Shown: positions 39,141 through 56,441 of the stretch, piece by piece
Numbering within the stretch: the first letter of the stretch is position 1
How the letters are laid out: each line of letters starts with the position of its first letter
Source of the DNA: Azonexaceae bacterium
GTDB taxonomy: Bacteria; Pseudomonadota; Gammaproteobacteria; Burkholderiales; Rhodocyclaceae
Assembly: GCA_013335535.1 (NCBI GenBank)
Contig: JAAXVL010000001.1
Coordinates: 637,764-701,763, forward strand
DNA length: 64,000 bases
Direction: 5' to 3'
Translations under genes and position numbers: made by a program
Notes under the pieces: model-generated
Database searches by the model: none
The model's input: the letters and a program-made list of their open reading frames with translations, nothing else
What the model was told of the DNA's origin: nothing

Positions 39141-39842
39141 ATGAGCCACGCAGATTTCATCATTGCCCCAAGCATCCTCTCCGCCAATTTCGCCAAGCTC
39201 GGCGAAGAGGTCAGCAACGTCATTGCCTCGGGCGCCGACTGGATTCACTTCGACGTGATGGACAACCACTACGTCCCCAACCTGACCATCGGGCCGCTGG
39301 TCTGCCAGGCCATCCGGCCATGCACCACGGCGCCAATCGACGTGCACCTCATGGTCAAGCCCGTCGACCGCATCATCCCCGACTTCGCCAAGGCCGGCGC
39401 CAACATCATCACCTTCCACCCGGAAGCCTCCGACCACGTCGACCGTAGCCTGTCGCTGATCCGCGATGCCGGCTGTCAAGGTGGCCTGGTTTTCAACCCG
39501 GCGACGCCGCTCGATTACATGGATTACGTCCTCGACAAGATCGACGTCATCCTGCTCATGAGCGTCAACCCCGGTTTCGGCGGCCAGAAATTCATTCCCG
39601 GCACGCTGGCCAAGGCCAGACAGGCGCGGTCCAAACTCGATGCTTATGAACAGGAAACCGGCCGGCGCATCCGCCTCGAAATAGACGGCGGCGTCAACAC
39701 GGCCAACATCGCCGAAATCGCCCGCGCGGGTGTCGACGCCTTTGTCGCTGGCTCAGCCGTCTATGGGGCAGGGAAGGATTGCGATCCGCATCGCTACGAC
39801 TCGATCATTGGCGCGCTACGCGACGAACTGGCCACTGTCTGA
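39141..39842 (+). CDS. cbbE: ribulose-5-phosphate 3-epimerase
   Basis: 233 aa, TIM-barrel epimerase that interconverts ribulose-5-phosphate and xylulose-5-phosphate (Rpe/CbbE). Family motifs: [16 protein letters not shown] (residues 9-24), [17 protein letters not shown] with catalytic Asp, [24 protein letters not shown] and EIDGGVN with the second catalytic Asp. It is the last gene of the cbb operon, set off by a terminator-like hairpin, and converges on a hybrid kinase gene with only 8 bp between stops. No other rpe is seen in the window, so it probably serves both pathways. Confidence 0.96.
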   Translation: MSHADFIIAPSILSANFAKLGEEVSNVIASGADWIHFDVMDNHYVPNLTIGPLVCQAIRPCTTAPIDVHLMVKPVDRIIPDFAKAGANIITFHPEASDHVDRSLSLIRDAGCQGGLVFNPATPLDYMDYVLDKIDVILLMSVNPGFGGQKFIPGTLAKARQARSKLDAYEQETGRRIRLEIDGGVNTANIAEIARAGVDAFVAGSAVYGAGKDCDPHRYDSIIGALRDELATV

Positions 39843-39850
39843 CGAGCGAC

Positions 39851-42805
<2,955 letters not shown>

Positions 42806-43026
42806 TGATGCTTGACTGGCGTACCTATCGGTTATCCCGCCCGGACCCAGTCCGGCTGGAATATCGGTGATGGATTTTTGCGGATGACGGCAATGCGGGT
42901 TTTCAACAAAAGAGCCACGTTATGCCACGGTATTCAAGTGCTTTGTCGCCGGAGAATTCAGCTTGATATCGTACCCGATTCGGCGCGACTTGGCGGAAGG
43001 CGATCCTCCGCTGCCCGAAGCCTGTT

Positions 43027-43063
43027 TGCACGGTCAACCGGAAAAAATGGCCCAAATTGAAAT
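43027..43063 (+). repeat. dispersed 36-bp repeat, copy in the 43-kb gap
   Basis: Forward copy: GCACGGTCAACCGG, AAAAAATGGCCC, AAATTGAAAT. Apart from this copy I see nothing definite in 42806-43203; the gap should hold the divergent promoters of the kinase and the small membrane protein. Confidence 0.92.
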
Positions 43064-43203
43064 CGTTATTGGTGTCATCAGGATATGCATCATCCATTTT
43101 TCGCCCGAACTTTGCCACGATACGCAGTCTAAAGAACGCCGAGTGCATTTCATTCCCGGTTCTGCCAGCGCCGCACTCCCTCGAATATCAATGGAGGCCC
43201 AAC

Positions 43204-43461
43204 ATGCCGAAATGGATCAACCTGCTGTTCCTGTCCTTCTTTACCGCTGTTGCGGGCGAAGCATTTTTCTTCACGTTCATCGACCCGAAACTGCTCTACC
43301 TGTTTGGCGAGCCAGTGTACTGGAGCCCGATGGTGGTCTACTCCCTCGGCTTCTTCATGTTCTGGGCGCTGACCGGCATCACTGCTGCCTTGGTTGCGCT
43401 GATGCTCAAACCAGGCGAGGAGGTTAACCGGGAAGGTACGCATCGGACTCATCCGGCCTGA
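43204..43461 (+). CDS. small two-helix membrane protein
   Basis: 85 aa from the ATG at 43204, preceded by GGAGG; the frame runs further upstream but without a ribosome site. Two hydrophobic helices, residues about 6-24 (LLFLSFFTAVAGEAFFFTF) and 42-68 (MVVYSLGFFMFWALTGITAALVALML), joined by a short polar loop. The C-terminal tail is charged. No family recognised. It lies between two minus-strand signalling genes and is the only plus-strand gene there. The tail codons EEVNREG resemble the repeat core weakly. Confidence 0.72.
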   Translation: MPKWINLLFLSFFTAVAGEAFFFTFIDPKLLYLFGEPVYWSPMVVYSLGFFMFWALTGITAALVALMLKPGEEVNREGTHRTHPA

Positions 43462-43505
43462 ACGGGCGTTGCCATGGCCGGGGCTGAAGATGCCCCGCGC
43501 CGTTT

Positions 43506-44546
43506 TCAGGGGGCGTCGGCGTAGCGCCGGCGGATGTCCTCGACTTCGGGAATCATGTTCAGGAACAGTCCCAGCAGATCAGGATCAAAGATGCTGCCGG
43601 ATTCCTTGCGCATGAATTCGACGGCGTCGGCCGTACTCCAGGCGTGCTTATACGGCCGCTCGCTGGTGAGTGCATCGAACACGTCGGCAATGGTCACGAT
43701 GCGCCCCTCAAGCGGGATGGCATCGCCGGCAAGCCCCCGCGGATAGCCGCTGCCATCCCATTTTTCGTGATGGGTCAGGGCGACGATTCGGGCCATTTGC
43801 AATAGTTCGGATGGATGGTCGCCGATGATCTCGGCGCCAATCAGCGTGTGGGTCTTCATCAAAGCCCACTCCTCAGGATCGAGCGGGCCGGGCTTGATGA
43901 GGACGCGGTCAGGAATGCCGATTTTTCCGATATCGTGCATCGGTGCAGCATTGAGCAAAAGATTGGCCTGGCGCTCCGAGACGCCGGCCGCACGCGCCAG
44001 CAGGCGTGACGACTTGCTCATGCGAATGACGTGCATGCCCGTTTCGTTATCCCGGTATTCGGCGGCCCGCCCCAATCGGCGGACGATTTCGATGCGCGTT
44101 TCGTCAAGTTCCCGGGTGCGCTCCTGGACCAGCCGTTCGAGGCTGTGGCTGCGGTTATGGCGTTCAATATGGAGTTGGACGCGCAGACGGACGATGGCGG
44201 CATGGCAGGGCTTGTGCAGAAAATCGACGGCGCCCAGTTCGAGTCCCCTGGTTTCATCCTGGACTTCGGTCAGCGCTGTCACGAAAATCACGGGAATCTC
44301 GCGGGTGACGATATCCGCCTTGAGTCGCCGGCAGACCTCGTAACCGTCCATCTCCGGCATCATGACGTCGAGCAGGATCAGATCGAACTGTTGCTGCCGA
44401 ACAATCTCGAGCGCATCGGCCCCGCTGGTGGCAAACATGACGCGATAGTTGTCGCGCAGCATGCCTGCCAGCGTCGAAATGTTTTCGGGCACGTCATCGA
44501 CGACCAGTATGGTGCCCAACAGTTTTTTCTCTATCGCTTCACTCAT
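43506..44546 (-). CDS. HD-GYP response regulator, probable c-di-GMP phosphodiesterase
   Basis: 346 aa from the ATG at 44544-44546, one base after the stop of the upstream kinase. Receiver domain (about 12-130) with phospho-acceptor Asp60 in LLDVMMPEMDG, a short linker helix (SLERLVQERTRELDETR), then an HD-GYP domain with HDIGKIGIPD and HHEKWDGSGYPRGL, both metal and GYP signatures intact. It should hydrolyse cyclic di-GMP when activated by phosphotransfer. Coupled translation with the 1724-aa hybrid kinase, which has an HPt domain, makes that kinase its likely phosphodonor. Confidence 0.93.
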   Translation of the reverse strand: MSEAIEKKLLGTILVVDDVPENISTLAGMLRDNYRVMFATSGADALEIVRQQQFDLILLDVMMPEMDGYEVCRRLKADIVTREIPVIFVTALTEVQDETRGLELGAVDFLHKPCHAAIVRLRVQLHIERHNRSHSLERLVQERTRELDETRIEIVRRLGRAAEYRDNETGMHVIRMSKSSRLLARAAGVSERQANLLLNAAPMHDIGKIGIPDRVLIKPGPLDPEEWALMKTHTLIGAEIIGDHPSELLQMARIVALTHHEKWDGSGYPRGLAGDAIPLEGRIVTIADVFDALTSERPYKHAWSTADAVEFMRKESGSIFDPDLLGLFLNMIPEVEDIRRRYADAP

Positions 44547-44547
44547 T

Positions 44548-49722
<5,175 letters not shown>

Positions 49723-49957
49723 ACCTGCGAAAAATATCTAATTCGCTATGTTAGCAAGCAAATTGAAAAATGCACGGACCCGAATCTGCCGCGCAAGCTT
49801 AGGCCACGAACCGCGTTCCCATTCTCTTAGATGCCTGTCATCAAAGCCGGTTCTGCCCATCGCCGTTATATTGAGTTCGGCCAGGCTGCTTGGTTCCGGC
49901 TATTCTTGGCCCGCATCACATTTGCCGCCCTGCCCGACGAAGGCATTTTCCGGGCGC

Positions 49958-49981
49958 AAAAAAGCCGCCCGTAGGCGGCTT
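49958..49981 (-). terminator. intrinsic terminator after fba
   Basis: Minus-strand reading: stem AGCCGCC/GGCGGCT with a 4-base loop and a run of six T. It lies about 25 bp past the fba stop, with a repeat copy between. The rest of the 283-bp gap to 49722 shows nothing definite. Confidence 0.88.
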
Positions 49982-50013
49982 GCACGGTCAACCGGAAATT
50001 TTGGTTTATTTCA
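49982..50013 (+). repeat. dispersed 36-bp repeat, copy at the fba stop
   Basis: Forward copy: GCACGGTCAACCGG, AAATTTTGG, TTTATTTCAC. The tail is altered. Its distal end contains the TAA stop and last codon of fba. Confidence 0.75.
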
Positions 50014-51070
50014 CAATTTGGTTGAGCTCGCCCTTGGCGTAGCGCTCGGCCATCTTTTCCAGCGGAATGGCCTTGATCTGGCTGGCGCGGCCGGCGCAAC
50101 CGAAGGCTTCGAAGCGGGCCAGGCAGATTTTCTTGGCGGCTTCGCGGGCCGGCTTGAGGTAGTCGCGCGGGTCGAACTTGCCCGGGTTCTCGACCAGGTA
50201 GCGGCGGATAGCACCGGTCATGGCGAGGCGGATGTCGGTGTCGATATTGACCTTGCGCACGCCGTGGGCGATGCCCTTGACGATTTCCTCGACCGGCACG
50301 CCATAGGTTTCCTTCATGTCGCCGCCGAATTCGCGGATTTCGGCGAGCAGTTCCTGCGGCACGCTCGACGAGCCGTGCATGACGAGGTGGGTGTTCGGGA
50401 TGCGGGCGTGGATTTCGGCGATGCGGTCGATGGCGAGGATGTCGCCGGTCGGCTTCTTGGTGAACTTGTAGGCGCCATGGCTGGTGCCGATGGCGATGGC
50501 CAGCGCGTCGCAGTTGGTCTGCTTGACGAAGTCGGCAGCCTGGTCCGGATCGGTGAGCAGTTGCTCGCGGGTCATGTGGCCGTCGGCGCCGTGGCCGTCT
50601 TCCTTGTCGCCCTGCATGGTTTCGAGCGAGCCGAGGACGCCGAGCTCGGCTTCGACGGAAACGCCGATGGCGTGGGCGAACTTGACGACTTCCTTGGAGA
50701 CGGCGACGTTGTATTCGTAGGACGAGGTGGTCTTGCCGTCGGCTTCAAGCGAGCCGTCCATCATGACCGAGGTGAAGCCGGAGCGGATGGCGCTCATGCA
50801 GACGGCTGGGCTCTGGCCGTGGTCCTGGTGCATGACGATGGGCAGGTGCGGATAGGCTTCGAGGGCGGCCAGGATCTGGTGGCGCAGGAAGGGCTCGCCG
50901 GCGTATTTTCGGGCGCCGGCCGAGGCCTGCATGATGACCGGGGCGTCGATCTGGCTGGCGGCTTCGCAGATGGCCCAGACCTGTTCCATGTTGTTGACGT
51001 TGAAGGCGGGCAGACCGTAGCCGTTTTCGGCGGCGTGGTCGAGCAATTGGCGCATGGAGACGAGCGGCAT
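50006..51070 (-). CDS. fba: fructose-bisphosphate aldolase class II (glycolytic cluster)
   Basis: 354 aa, zinc-dependent class II aldolase, close paralogue of CbbA at 38029. Motifs: [57 protein letters not shown] and [13 protein letters not shown]. The last gene of the fbp-tkt-gapA-epd-pgk-pyk-fba cluster, 42 bp after pyk, and ended by its own terminator. The C-terminus is nine residues longer than CbbA. Gene context suggests it is the glycolytic/gluconeogenic isozyme, though the sequence alone does not separate the roles. Confidence 0.96.
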   Translation of the reverse strand: MPLVSMRQLLDHAAENGYGLPAFNVNNMEQVWAICEAASQIDAPVIMQASAGARKYAGEPFLRHQILAALEAYPHLPIVMHQDHGQSPAVCMSAIRSGFTSVMMDGSLEADGKTTSSYEYNVAVSKEVVKFAHAIGVSVEAELGVLGSLETMQGDKEDGHGADGHMTREQLLTDPDQAADFVKQTNCDALAIAIGTSHGAYKFTKKPTGDILAIDRIAEIHARIPNTHLVMHGSSSVPQELLAEIREFGGDMKETYGVPVEEIVKGIAHGVRKVNIDTDIRLAMTGAIRRYLVENPGKFDPRDYLKPAREAAKKICLARFEAFGCAGRASQIKAIPLEKMAERYAKGELNQIVK

Positions 51071-51112
51071 GGGAACTCCTGTTCGATTTCGTGTTTAGTT
51101 GATCTGAGTATT

Positions 51113-52546
51113 TTAAAGGATTTGATGTTCGCCAACGCGGACGATCTTGAGTGTGTTGGTACCGCCGGTGGTGCCGATCGGCTCGCCGATGGTCAGGGCG
51201 ATGAGGTCGCCTTTTTCTACGACACCACGATCGATCAGGAGTTGCTCGGCTTCGGCCAATAGCAGATCGCGGTCGGTGTGCTGCTGCTTCATCGACAACG
51301 GGCTGACGCCGCGGTAGAGGACCATGCGGCCGACTGATTCGGCGTCGGGCGTCAGCGCGTAAATTGGCACGCCGCAGTTCAGGCGACTCATCCACAAGGC
51401 GGTGGAGCCGGACTGGGTGAGGGCGGCGATGGCCTTGACCTTGAGGTGATGTGCCGTCCAGATCGCCGCCATGGCGATCGACTGGTCGATGCGCGTGAAC
51501 ACGCGGTCGAGAAATTCGCGGTCGAGGGTGACTTCGGCCGAACGCTCCGCTTCGACGCAGATGCGTGCCATCGATTCGACGACTTCGACCGGGTATTTGC
51601 CGGCCGCCGTTTCGGCCGAGAGCATCACGGCATCGGTGCCGTCGAGCACGGCGTTGGCGACGTCGGACACTTCAGCGCGGGTCGGCACCGGCGACTGGAT
51701 CATCGACTCCATCATCTGTGTCGCCGTGATGGTCAGCTTGTTCTTGTCACGGGCCATGCGGATCATTTTTTTCTGCAGGGCGGGGACTGTCGCGTCGCCG
51801 ACTTCGACGGCGAGATCGCCGCGGGCGACCATGATGCCGTCCGAGGCATCGAGAATTTCGGCCAGGTTGGTGATGGCTTCGACGCGCTCGATCTTGGCGA
51901 TGAGCACAGCGGAACTGCCAGCGGCCCGCAACAACTGGCGCGCCATGTACATGTCGGCGGCGCTTTTCGGAAACGAAACGGCAACGAAATCGACGCCGAT
52001 CTGCGCCGCGGTCTTGATGTCGTCCATGTCCTTGGCGGTCAGCGCCGGCGCGGTCAGGCCGCCGCCCTGGCGATTGATGCCCTTGTTGTTGGACAGTTCG
52101 CCGCCAACCAGCACGCGGGTATGGATTTCATGGCTGCGCACGCCGGTGACTTCGAGTTTGAGCCGGCCATCGTCGAGCAGCAGGATGTCGCCGAAGACCA
52201 CGTCTTTCGGTAAATCCTTGTAATCCAGCCCGACGCGGTCCTGGCTGCCAAGCGTGCATTGCGCGTCGAGGATGAAGGCTTCGCCGACGACGAGGGTGAT
52301 CTTGTTGTTCTCGAACTTGCCGACACGAATCTTCGGCCCTTGCAGGTCGCCGAGGATGCCGACGGTGCGGCCGAACTTGGCGGCAGCAGCGCGGATGCCG
52401 TCGGCGCGCGCCTTGTGGTCGTCGGCCGTGCCGTGCGAAAAATTCATGCGGACGACGTCGATGCCGGCTTGCACCATGCGCTCGAGCACTTCCGGCGTCG
52501 ATGAGGCGGGGCCCAGCGTGGCAACGATCTTGGTGTGGCGTGACAT
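51113..52546 (-). CDS. pyk: pyruvate kinase
   Basis: 477 aa from the ATG at 52544-52546, after AGAGAAGA; the frame is open upstream, but that part reads through a repeat copy. It converts phosphoenolpyruvate and ADP to pyruvate and ATP. Motifs: TKIVATLGPASS (residues 5-16), MNFSHG, GDLQGPKIR, IAKIERVEAI with the catalytic Lys, GIMVARGDLAVEVG and MLSAETAAGKYP. The C-terminal domain is complete. Between pgk and fba in the cluster, as in several betaproteobacteria. Confidence 0.97.
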   Translation of the reverse strand: MSRHTKIVATLGPASSTPEVLERMVQAGIDVVRMNFSHGTADDHKARADGIRAAAAKFGRTVGILGDLQGPKIRVGKFENNKITLVVGEAFILDAQCTLGSQDRVGLDYKDLPKDVVFGDILLLDDGRLKLEVTGVRSHEIHTRVLVGGELSNNKGINRQGGGLTAPALTAKDMDDIKTAAQIGVDFVAVSFPKSAADMYMARQLLRAAGSSAVLIAKIERVEAITNLAEILDASDGIMVARGDLAVEVGDATVPALQKKMIRMARDKNKLTITATQMMESMIQSPVPTRAEVSDVANAVLDGTDAVMLSAETAAGKYPVEVVESMARICVEAERSAEVTLDREFLDRVFTRIDQSIAMAAIWTAHHLKVKAIAALTQSGSTALWMSRLNCGVPIYALTPDAESVGRMVLYRGVSPLSMKQQHTDRDLLLAEAEQLLIDRGVVEKGDLIALTIGEPIGTTGGTNTLKIVRVGEHQIL

Positions 52547-52568
52547 GTCTTCTCTATCCCTTTTTTTA

Positions 52569-52603
52569 TTTGAATTTTGGCCAATATTTCCGGTTGACCG
52601 TGG
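52569..52603 (-). repeat. dispersed 36-bp repeat, first of an inverted pair between pgk and pyk
   Basis: Reverse copy; on the minus strand CCACGGTCAACCGG, AAATATTGGCC, AAAATTCAAAT. Confidence 0.92.
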
Positions 52604-52624
52604 AAATGCCACGGTCAACCGGAA
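52588..52624. other. hairpin formed by two facing repeat cores
   Basis: The two cores face each other and form a perfect 16-bp stem TTCCGGTTGACCGTGG with a 5-base loop (AAATG). It lies in the pgk-pyk intercistronic region, 9 bp past the pgk stop. No T-run follows, so partial termination or RNA processing is possible. Confidence 0.75.
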
Positions 52625-52640
52625 TTTGCGCCTTATTTTG
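52609..52640 (+). repeat. dispersed 36-bp repeat, second of an inverted pair, at the pgk stop
   Basis: Forward copy: CCACGGTCAACCGG, AATTTGCGCC, TTATTTTG. Its distal part contains the TAA stop of pgk (52633-52635). Confidence 0.82.
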
Positions 52641-53817
52641 CGGCGCGCTCTTCGAGAACGGCGATGGCCGGCAGGGTCTTGCCTTCGAGGAACTCGAGGA
52701 AGGCGCCGCCGCCGGTCGAGATGTAGCCGACATCGTCGTGGATGTTGAACTTGGCGATGGCGGCCAGCGTGTCGCCGCCGCCGGCGATGGAGAAGGCTTC
52801 GGAGTGGGCGATGGCGGACGCCAGCATCTTGGTGCCGCCGGCGAACTGCGGCAGCTCGAAGACGCCGACCGGGCCGTTCCAGACGATGGTGCCGGCGTTG
52901 GCGATGATTTGCGACAGCGCGGCGGCCGTCTTCGGGCCGACGTCGAGAATGCGGTCGTGGGCATGCACGTCGTCGACCGAAATCTTGTTGGCGCGGGCCA
53001 GGGCGGAGACTTCGTCGGCGACGACGACGTCGACCGGCAAGGGCACTTCGGCACCGCGTTCCTTCATGATGTCCATGATGGCGTGGGCTTCCTTGACCAG
53101 ATCGGCCTCGGCCAGCGAATCGCCGATGCGCTTGCCGTGGGCGAGCAGGAAGGTGTTGGCGATGCCGCCGCCGACGATCAGCTGGTCGACCTTGCTGGCC
53201 AGCGACTTGAGGATGGTCAGTTTGGACGACACCTTGGAGCCGCCGACAATGGCGACGAGCGGGCGTTTCGGGTTGGTCAGGGCCTTGGTCAGGGCGTCGA
53301 TTTCAGCGCCCATGAGCATGCCGGCGCAGGCCACCGGCGCGTACTTGGCGATGCCGTGGGTGGTCGCTTCCGCGCGGTGGGCGGTACCGAAGGCGTCGTT
53401 TACATAGATGTCGCACAGCTTGGCCATTTTCTGGGCCAGTTCGTCGTTGTTCTTCTTCTCGCCCTTGTTCACGCGGCAGTTTTCGAGCAGGACGACTTCG
53501 CCCGGTTTGACTTCAAAGCCGCCATCGACCCAGTCGGCGATCAGGCGAACGGGAACGTGCAGCATCTGGCCGAGCCGCACGGCGACCGGGGTCAGGCTAT
53601 CTTCGTGGCGCAGTTCGCCTTCGGTCGGACGGCCAAGGTGGGAGGTGACCATGACCGCCGCGCCCTTTTCCAGGCAATACTTGATCGACGGCAGCGAGGC
53701 ACGGATGCGGGTGTCCTCGGTGATGTTGCCGGCTTCGTCCTGCGGCACATTCAAGTCGGCGCGGATGAAGACGCGCTTGCCGGCTACGTCGAGGTCGGTC
53801 AGTTTGATAACGTTCAT
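52633..53817 (-). CDS. pgk: phosphoglycerate kinase
   Basis: 394 aa from the ATG at 53815-53817. It transfers phosphate between 1,3-bisphosphoglycerate and ADP. Motifs: [26 protein letters not shown] (about residues 15-40), [34 protein letters not shown] and the C-terminal GGGDTLAA. It is the only pgk in the window and the cbb operon has none, so it should serve both the Calvin cycle and glycolysis. It follows epd and precedes pyk, an order like epd-pgk-fba of enterobacteria. Confidence 0.97.
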   Translation of the reverse strand: MNVIKLTDLDVAGKRVFIRADLNVPQDEAGNITEDTRIRASLPSIKYCLEKGAAVMVTSHLGRPTEGELRHEDSLTPVAVRLGQMLHVPVRLIADWVDGGFEVKPGEVVLLENCRVNKGEKKNNDELAQKMAKLCDIYVNDAFGTAHRAEATTHGIAKYAPVACAGMLMGAEIDALTKALTNPKRPLVAIVGGSKVSSKLTILKSLASKVDQLIVGGGIANTFLLAHGKRIGDSLAEADLVKEAHAIMDIMKERGAEVPLPVDVVVADEVSALARANKISVDDVHAHDRILDVGPKTAAALSQIIANAGTIVWNGPVGVFELPQFAGGTKMLASAIAHSEAFSIAGGGDTLAAIAKFNIHDDVGYISTGGGAFLEFLEGKTLPAIAVLEERAAK

Positions 53818-53837
53818 GTCTATCTCCTTGGTTTTGA

Positions 53838-54869
53838 TTAATTGCGATTCTGTGGCCACAGCCGCGACCAGTGGTCGGCGACTTCGAGCATGCGGTTGGC
53901 GAAGCCCCATTCGTTGTCGAACCAGACGAAGAGGTTGACCAGATGAGTGCCGGCAGTGCGTGTCTGGCTGCCGTCGACAATGGCCGAATGCGGGTCGTGA
54001 TTGAAATCGATCGAGGCGTGCGCAGCCTCGGAATAGGCGACCAGCTTCTTGAGCGGGCCGCGCGCGGCGTCGGCGAGCAGGGCGTTGATGCTGTGCGCCG
54101 AGACCGGGCGCTGGGTGCTGATGGTCAGGTCGATGGCCGAGACGTTCAAGGTCGGGACGCGGATCGCCTTGGCCTGCACCTTGCCGGTCAGTTGGGGCAG
54201 CAGACGTTCGATGCCGCGGGCCAGCCCGGTCGATACCGGAATGATCGACTGCATGGCTGAGCGTGTGCGGCGCAGGTCGTCGTGGTGATAGCCATCGATT
54301 AGCGGCTGGTCATTCATGACCGAGTGCAGCGTCGTGAGCAAGGCCTGCTCGACGCCGACTTCGCGGTCGAGCAGATCGAGAATGGGGACGATGGCGTTGG
54401 TCGTGCAGGACGCGGCCGAAACGAGGCGCTCGCTGCCGGTCAGCGTGTTCTGGTTGATGCCGGCGACGATGGTCGCATCGACATCGTCGCCGCTGGCGCC
54501 GGGATGCGAGAGCAGGAGGCGCGGGCAGCCGGCATTGATGAATTTGACCAGATTTTCCCGTTGACCGTAGAAACCGGAGCATTCGACCACGAGGTCGATG
54601 TCGCGCCAGTCAACGGCCTCCGGCGTGCGGGCGTGGCTGATGCGGATGGGGCGACCGTCGATGATCAATTGCCCGTCGGCAACGTCGACGCTGCCGGGAA
54701 AGCGGCCGTGCGTCGAGTCGAAACGCGTCAGGTAGGCCATGCTCTCCAGATTGGCCGGCTCGTTGATGGCGACGACCTGGAGATCGTGGGTGACGCAGGA
54801 TTCCTGTAAGGCACGCAGAAAGCAGCGACCGATACGGCCATAACCGTTGATGGCAAGACGCAGTGGCAT
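53838..54869 (-). CDS. epd: erythrose-4-phosphate dehydrogenase-like GAPDH homologue
   Basis: 343 aa. GAPDH superfamily with catalytic Cys155 ([10 protein letters not shown]) and His182 (TTLHSVMND). Features of Epd rather than GAPDH: Glu37 (VAINEPANL) where GAPDH has Asp, [24 protein letters not shown] and the near-invariant [13 protein letters not shown]. The enzyme makes 4-phosphoerythronate for pyridoxal phosphate synthesis, which fits pdxA at 8959, and epd-pgk is a conserved order. A true GAPDH role cannot be excluded. Codons at 54544-54571 resemble the 36-bp repeat, but FYGQRE matches the conserved Epd motif. Confidence 0.82.
   Translation of the reverse strand: MPLRLAINGYGRIGRCFLRALQESCVTHDLQVVAINEPANLESMAYLTRFDSTHGRFPGSVDVADGQLIIDGRPIRISHARTPEAVDWRDIDLVVECSGFYGQRENLVKFINAGCPRLLLSHPGASGDDVDATIVAGINQNTLTGSERLVSAASCTTNAIVPILDLLDREVGVEQALLTTLHSVMNDQPLIDGYHHDDLRRTRSAMQSIIPVSTGLARGIERLLPQLTGKVQAKAIRVPTLNVSAIDLTISTQRPVSAHSINALLADAARGPLKKLVAYSEAAHASIDFNHDPHSAIVDGSQTRTAGTHLVNLFVWFDNEWGFANRMLEVADHWSRLWPQNRN
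54544..54571 (-). repeat. possible degenerate repeat copy in epd
   Basis: Reverse; on the minus strand CTACGGTCAACGGG, AAAATCTGG, TCAAA. Two or more changes, and the encoded YGQRE is conserved in Epd, so this may be chance. Confidence 0.35.
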
Positions 54870-54896
54870 GAAGTGTCGGTCGCGTTCCGTGGCAGT

Positions 54897-55316
54897 TTAC
54901 TTCGGCTGTTCGCCGGTGGTCTCGGGGTTGTACTCGATATAAACCAGATCGAGCGGGGCGTTGCCCTTGCAGATGCGGAACGGGTACATCGAGACCGTGG
55001 CGTTGAAGTCGAGCTTGCCCAAACCCTTGAAGTGGGCTTCGGCTCGGCCGCGATCGTCGCCGAAATAGAAGGGGATGTTCTGTTTGCCCGTGCACCAGCT
55101 TGATTCGCTGGTCGGCTTGCCGACGATGGCAATGACTTCCTCGTATTTCATGCCGATCTTCAGCTTGCCGAACGGTGAGTCGGGCGGCGGATTGCCGACG
55201 ATCACCGCTTCAGCGGCCTCTTCTTTTTTGACCGGCTCTTCGGCAGCGCCGACGACCGTGGAGAAAAACAGTGCGGCGGTGGCAGCCAGGAAGGTAATAC
55301 GGTGCGTATGGTGCAT
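54897..55316 (-). CDS. exported protein with BamE-like fold
   Basis: 139 aa from the ATG at 55314-55316, preceded by GAGGAAT. Signal peptide about 1-25 (TALFFSTVVGAAEEP region), a short charged linker, then a domain with FGKLKIGMKYEEVIAIVGKP, which resembles the IGM...EV...G.P pattern of BamE/SmpA proteins, followed by WCTGKQNIPFYFGDDRGRAEAHFKGLGKLDF. Two cysteines in the mature part (WCTGK, RICKG) could pair. It is clearly related to the C-terminal domain of the lipoprotein at 58557. It sits between gapA and epd; no link to metabolism is evident. Confidence 0.78.
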   Translation of the reverse strand: MHHTHRITFLAATAALFFSTVVGAAEEPVKKEEAAEAVIVGNPPPDSPFGKLKIGMKYEEVIAIVGKPTSESSWCTGKQNIPFYFGDDRGRAEAHFKGLGKLDFNATVSMYPFRICKGNAPLDLVYIEYNPETTGEQPK

Positions 55317-55351
55317 CTTGATTCCTCCAGAGGTTACGGTTGGGGCGAAAC

Positions 55352-55375
55352 AAAAGGGGCCTTGCGGCCCCTTTT
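55352..55375 (-). terminator. intrinsic terminator after gapA
   Basis: 10-bp stem AAAAGGGGCC/GGCCCCTTTT with loop TTGC (plus-strand reading). On the minus strand the stem ends in TTTTG, 14 bp past the gapA stop and before the BamE-like gene, so it should end the tkt-gapA transcript. Confidence 0.85.
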
Positions 55376-55389
55376 CTGAAACAAACAGC

Positions 55390-56418
55390 TTACTTGGCGG
55401 CCATCCAGGCGCGGGCGGCGTCGAGCATACGGCAGGAGTAACCCCACTCGTTGTCGTACCAGGCCAGAACCTTGACCAGCGTGCTGCCGTCTTCGCCTTG
55501 AATGACGCGGGTCTGCGTCGCATCGAAGGTGGAAGAAACGGTGGTGTGGTTGAAGTCGGACGAGACCAGCGGGTCGTTGTTGACGTCAAGCACGCCTTTC
55601 AGCGGGCCGTTCGCGGCGGCGGTCATCAAGGCGTTGATTTCTTCCTTGGTGGTCGAGCGGCCGGCGGTGAAGGTCAGGTCGACCAGCGAGACGTTGATGG
55701 TCGGCACGCGTAGGGCGAAACCATCGACCTTGCCCTTGAGTTGCGGCAGCACCAGGCCGACGGCGGCAGCAGCGCCGGTCTTGGTCGGGATGATGTTGGC
55801 GGCAGCGGCACGGGCGCGACGCAGGTCCTTGTGGCGGACGTCGACGGTGACCTGGTCGTTGGTGTAAGCGTGGATGGTGGTCATCAGGCCCTGCTTGATG
55901 CCGATGCTGTCAGACAGGATCTTGGCGACCGGAGCCAGACAGTTGGTCGTGCACGAAGCGTTGGAAACGACAGTCATGTCGGACTTGAACAAGCCTTCGT
56001 TGACGCCGTAGACGATGGTTGCATCGACGTCGTCGCCGCCCGGAGCAGAGATCAGCACGCGCTTGGCACCCTGTTCGAGCAGCGGCTGGGCCTTGGCCTT
56101 GGAGGTGTAGGCGCCGGTGCACTCGAGCACGATATCAACGCCGTGGTCGGCCCAGTTGATGTCCTTCGGGTTCTTGGTCGAGTAGAAGGCGATCTTCTTG
56201 CCGTCGATGATGATGCAGTTTTCACCTTCGGTCTCGACGCTGGTGCGGAAGCGGCCATGCGTGGTGTCGTACTTGAGCAGGTGCGAGTTGGTCTTCAGAT
56301 CGCCGGCGGCATTGATGGCGACGACGTCGAATTCATTCTGCAGACCCTGCTCGTAAATGGCGCGCAGCGTGCAGCGACCGATACGACCGAAACCGTTGAT
56401 TGCAACCTTGATAGCCAT
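55390..56418 (-). CDS. gapA: glyceraldehyde-3-phosphate dehydrogenase (glycolytic cluster)
   Basis: 342 aa, phosphorylating GAPDH with NGFGRIGR (8-15), catalytic Cys156 ([12 protein letters not shown]) and His183 ([10 protein letters not shown]), and [25 protein letters not shown]. Residue 37 is Ala ([12 protein letters not shown]) where NAD-specific enzymes have Asp and CbbG has Asp; loss of that acid can allow NADP use, so cofactor preference may differ between the two isozymes (inference). It follows tkt by 23 bp and has a strong terminator after it. Confidence 0.95.
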   Translation of the reverse strand: MAIKVAINGFGRIGRCTLRAIYEQGLQNEFDVVAINAAGDLKTNSHLLKYDTTHGRFRTSVETEGENCIIIDGKKIAFYSTKNPKDINWADHGVDIVLECTGAYTSKAKAQPLLEQGAKRVLISAPGGDDVDATIVYGVNEGLFKSDMTVVSNASCTTNCLAPVAKILSDSIGIKQGLMTTIHAYTNDQVTVDVRHKDLRRARAAAANIIPTKTGAAAAVGLVLPQLKGKVDGFALRVPTINVSLVDLTFTAGRSTTKEEINALMTAAANGPLKGVLDVNNDPLVSSDFNHTTVSSTFDATQTRVIQGEDGSTLVKVLAWYDNEWGYSCRMLDAARAWMAAK

Positions 56419-56441
56419 GTAAAAACTCCCTCTCTTGAAAA

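Noticed and set aside
39843-39850. Terminator between converging cbbE and the Cache-PAS kinase
   Set aside because: The stops are only 8 bp apart and no hairpin is visible there; transcripts probably overlap.
43420-43442. Repeat-like GGTTAACCGGGAA at the end of the small membrane protein gene
   Set aside because: Core changed in several places, no tail; not separable from chance.
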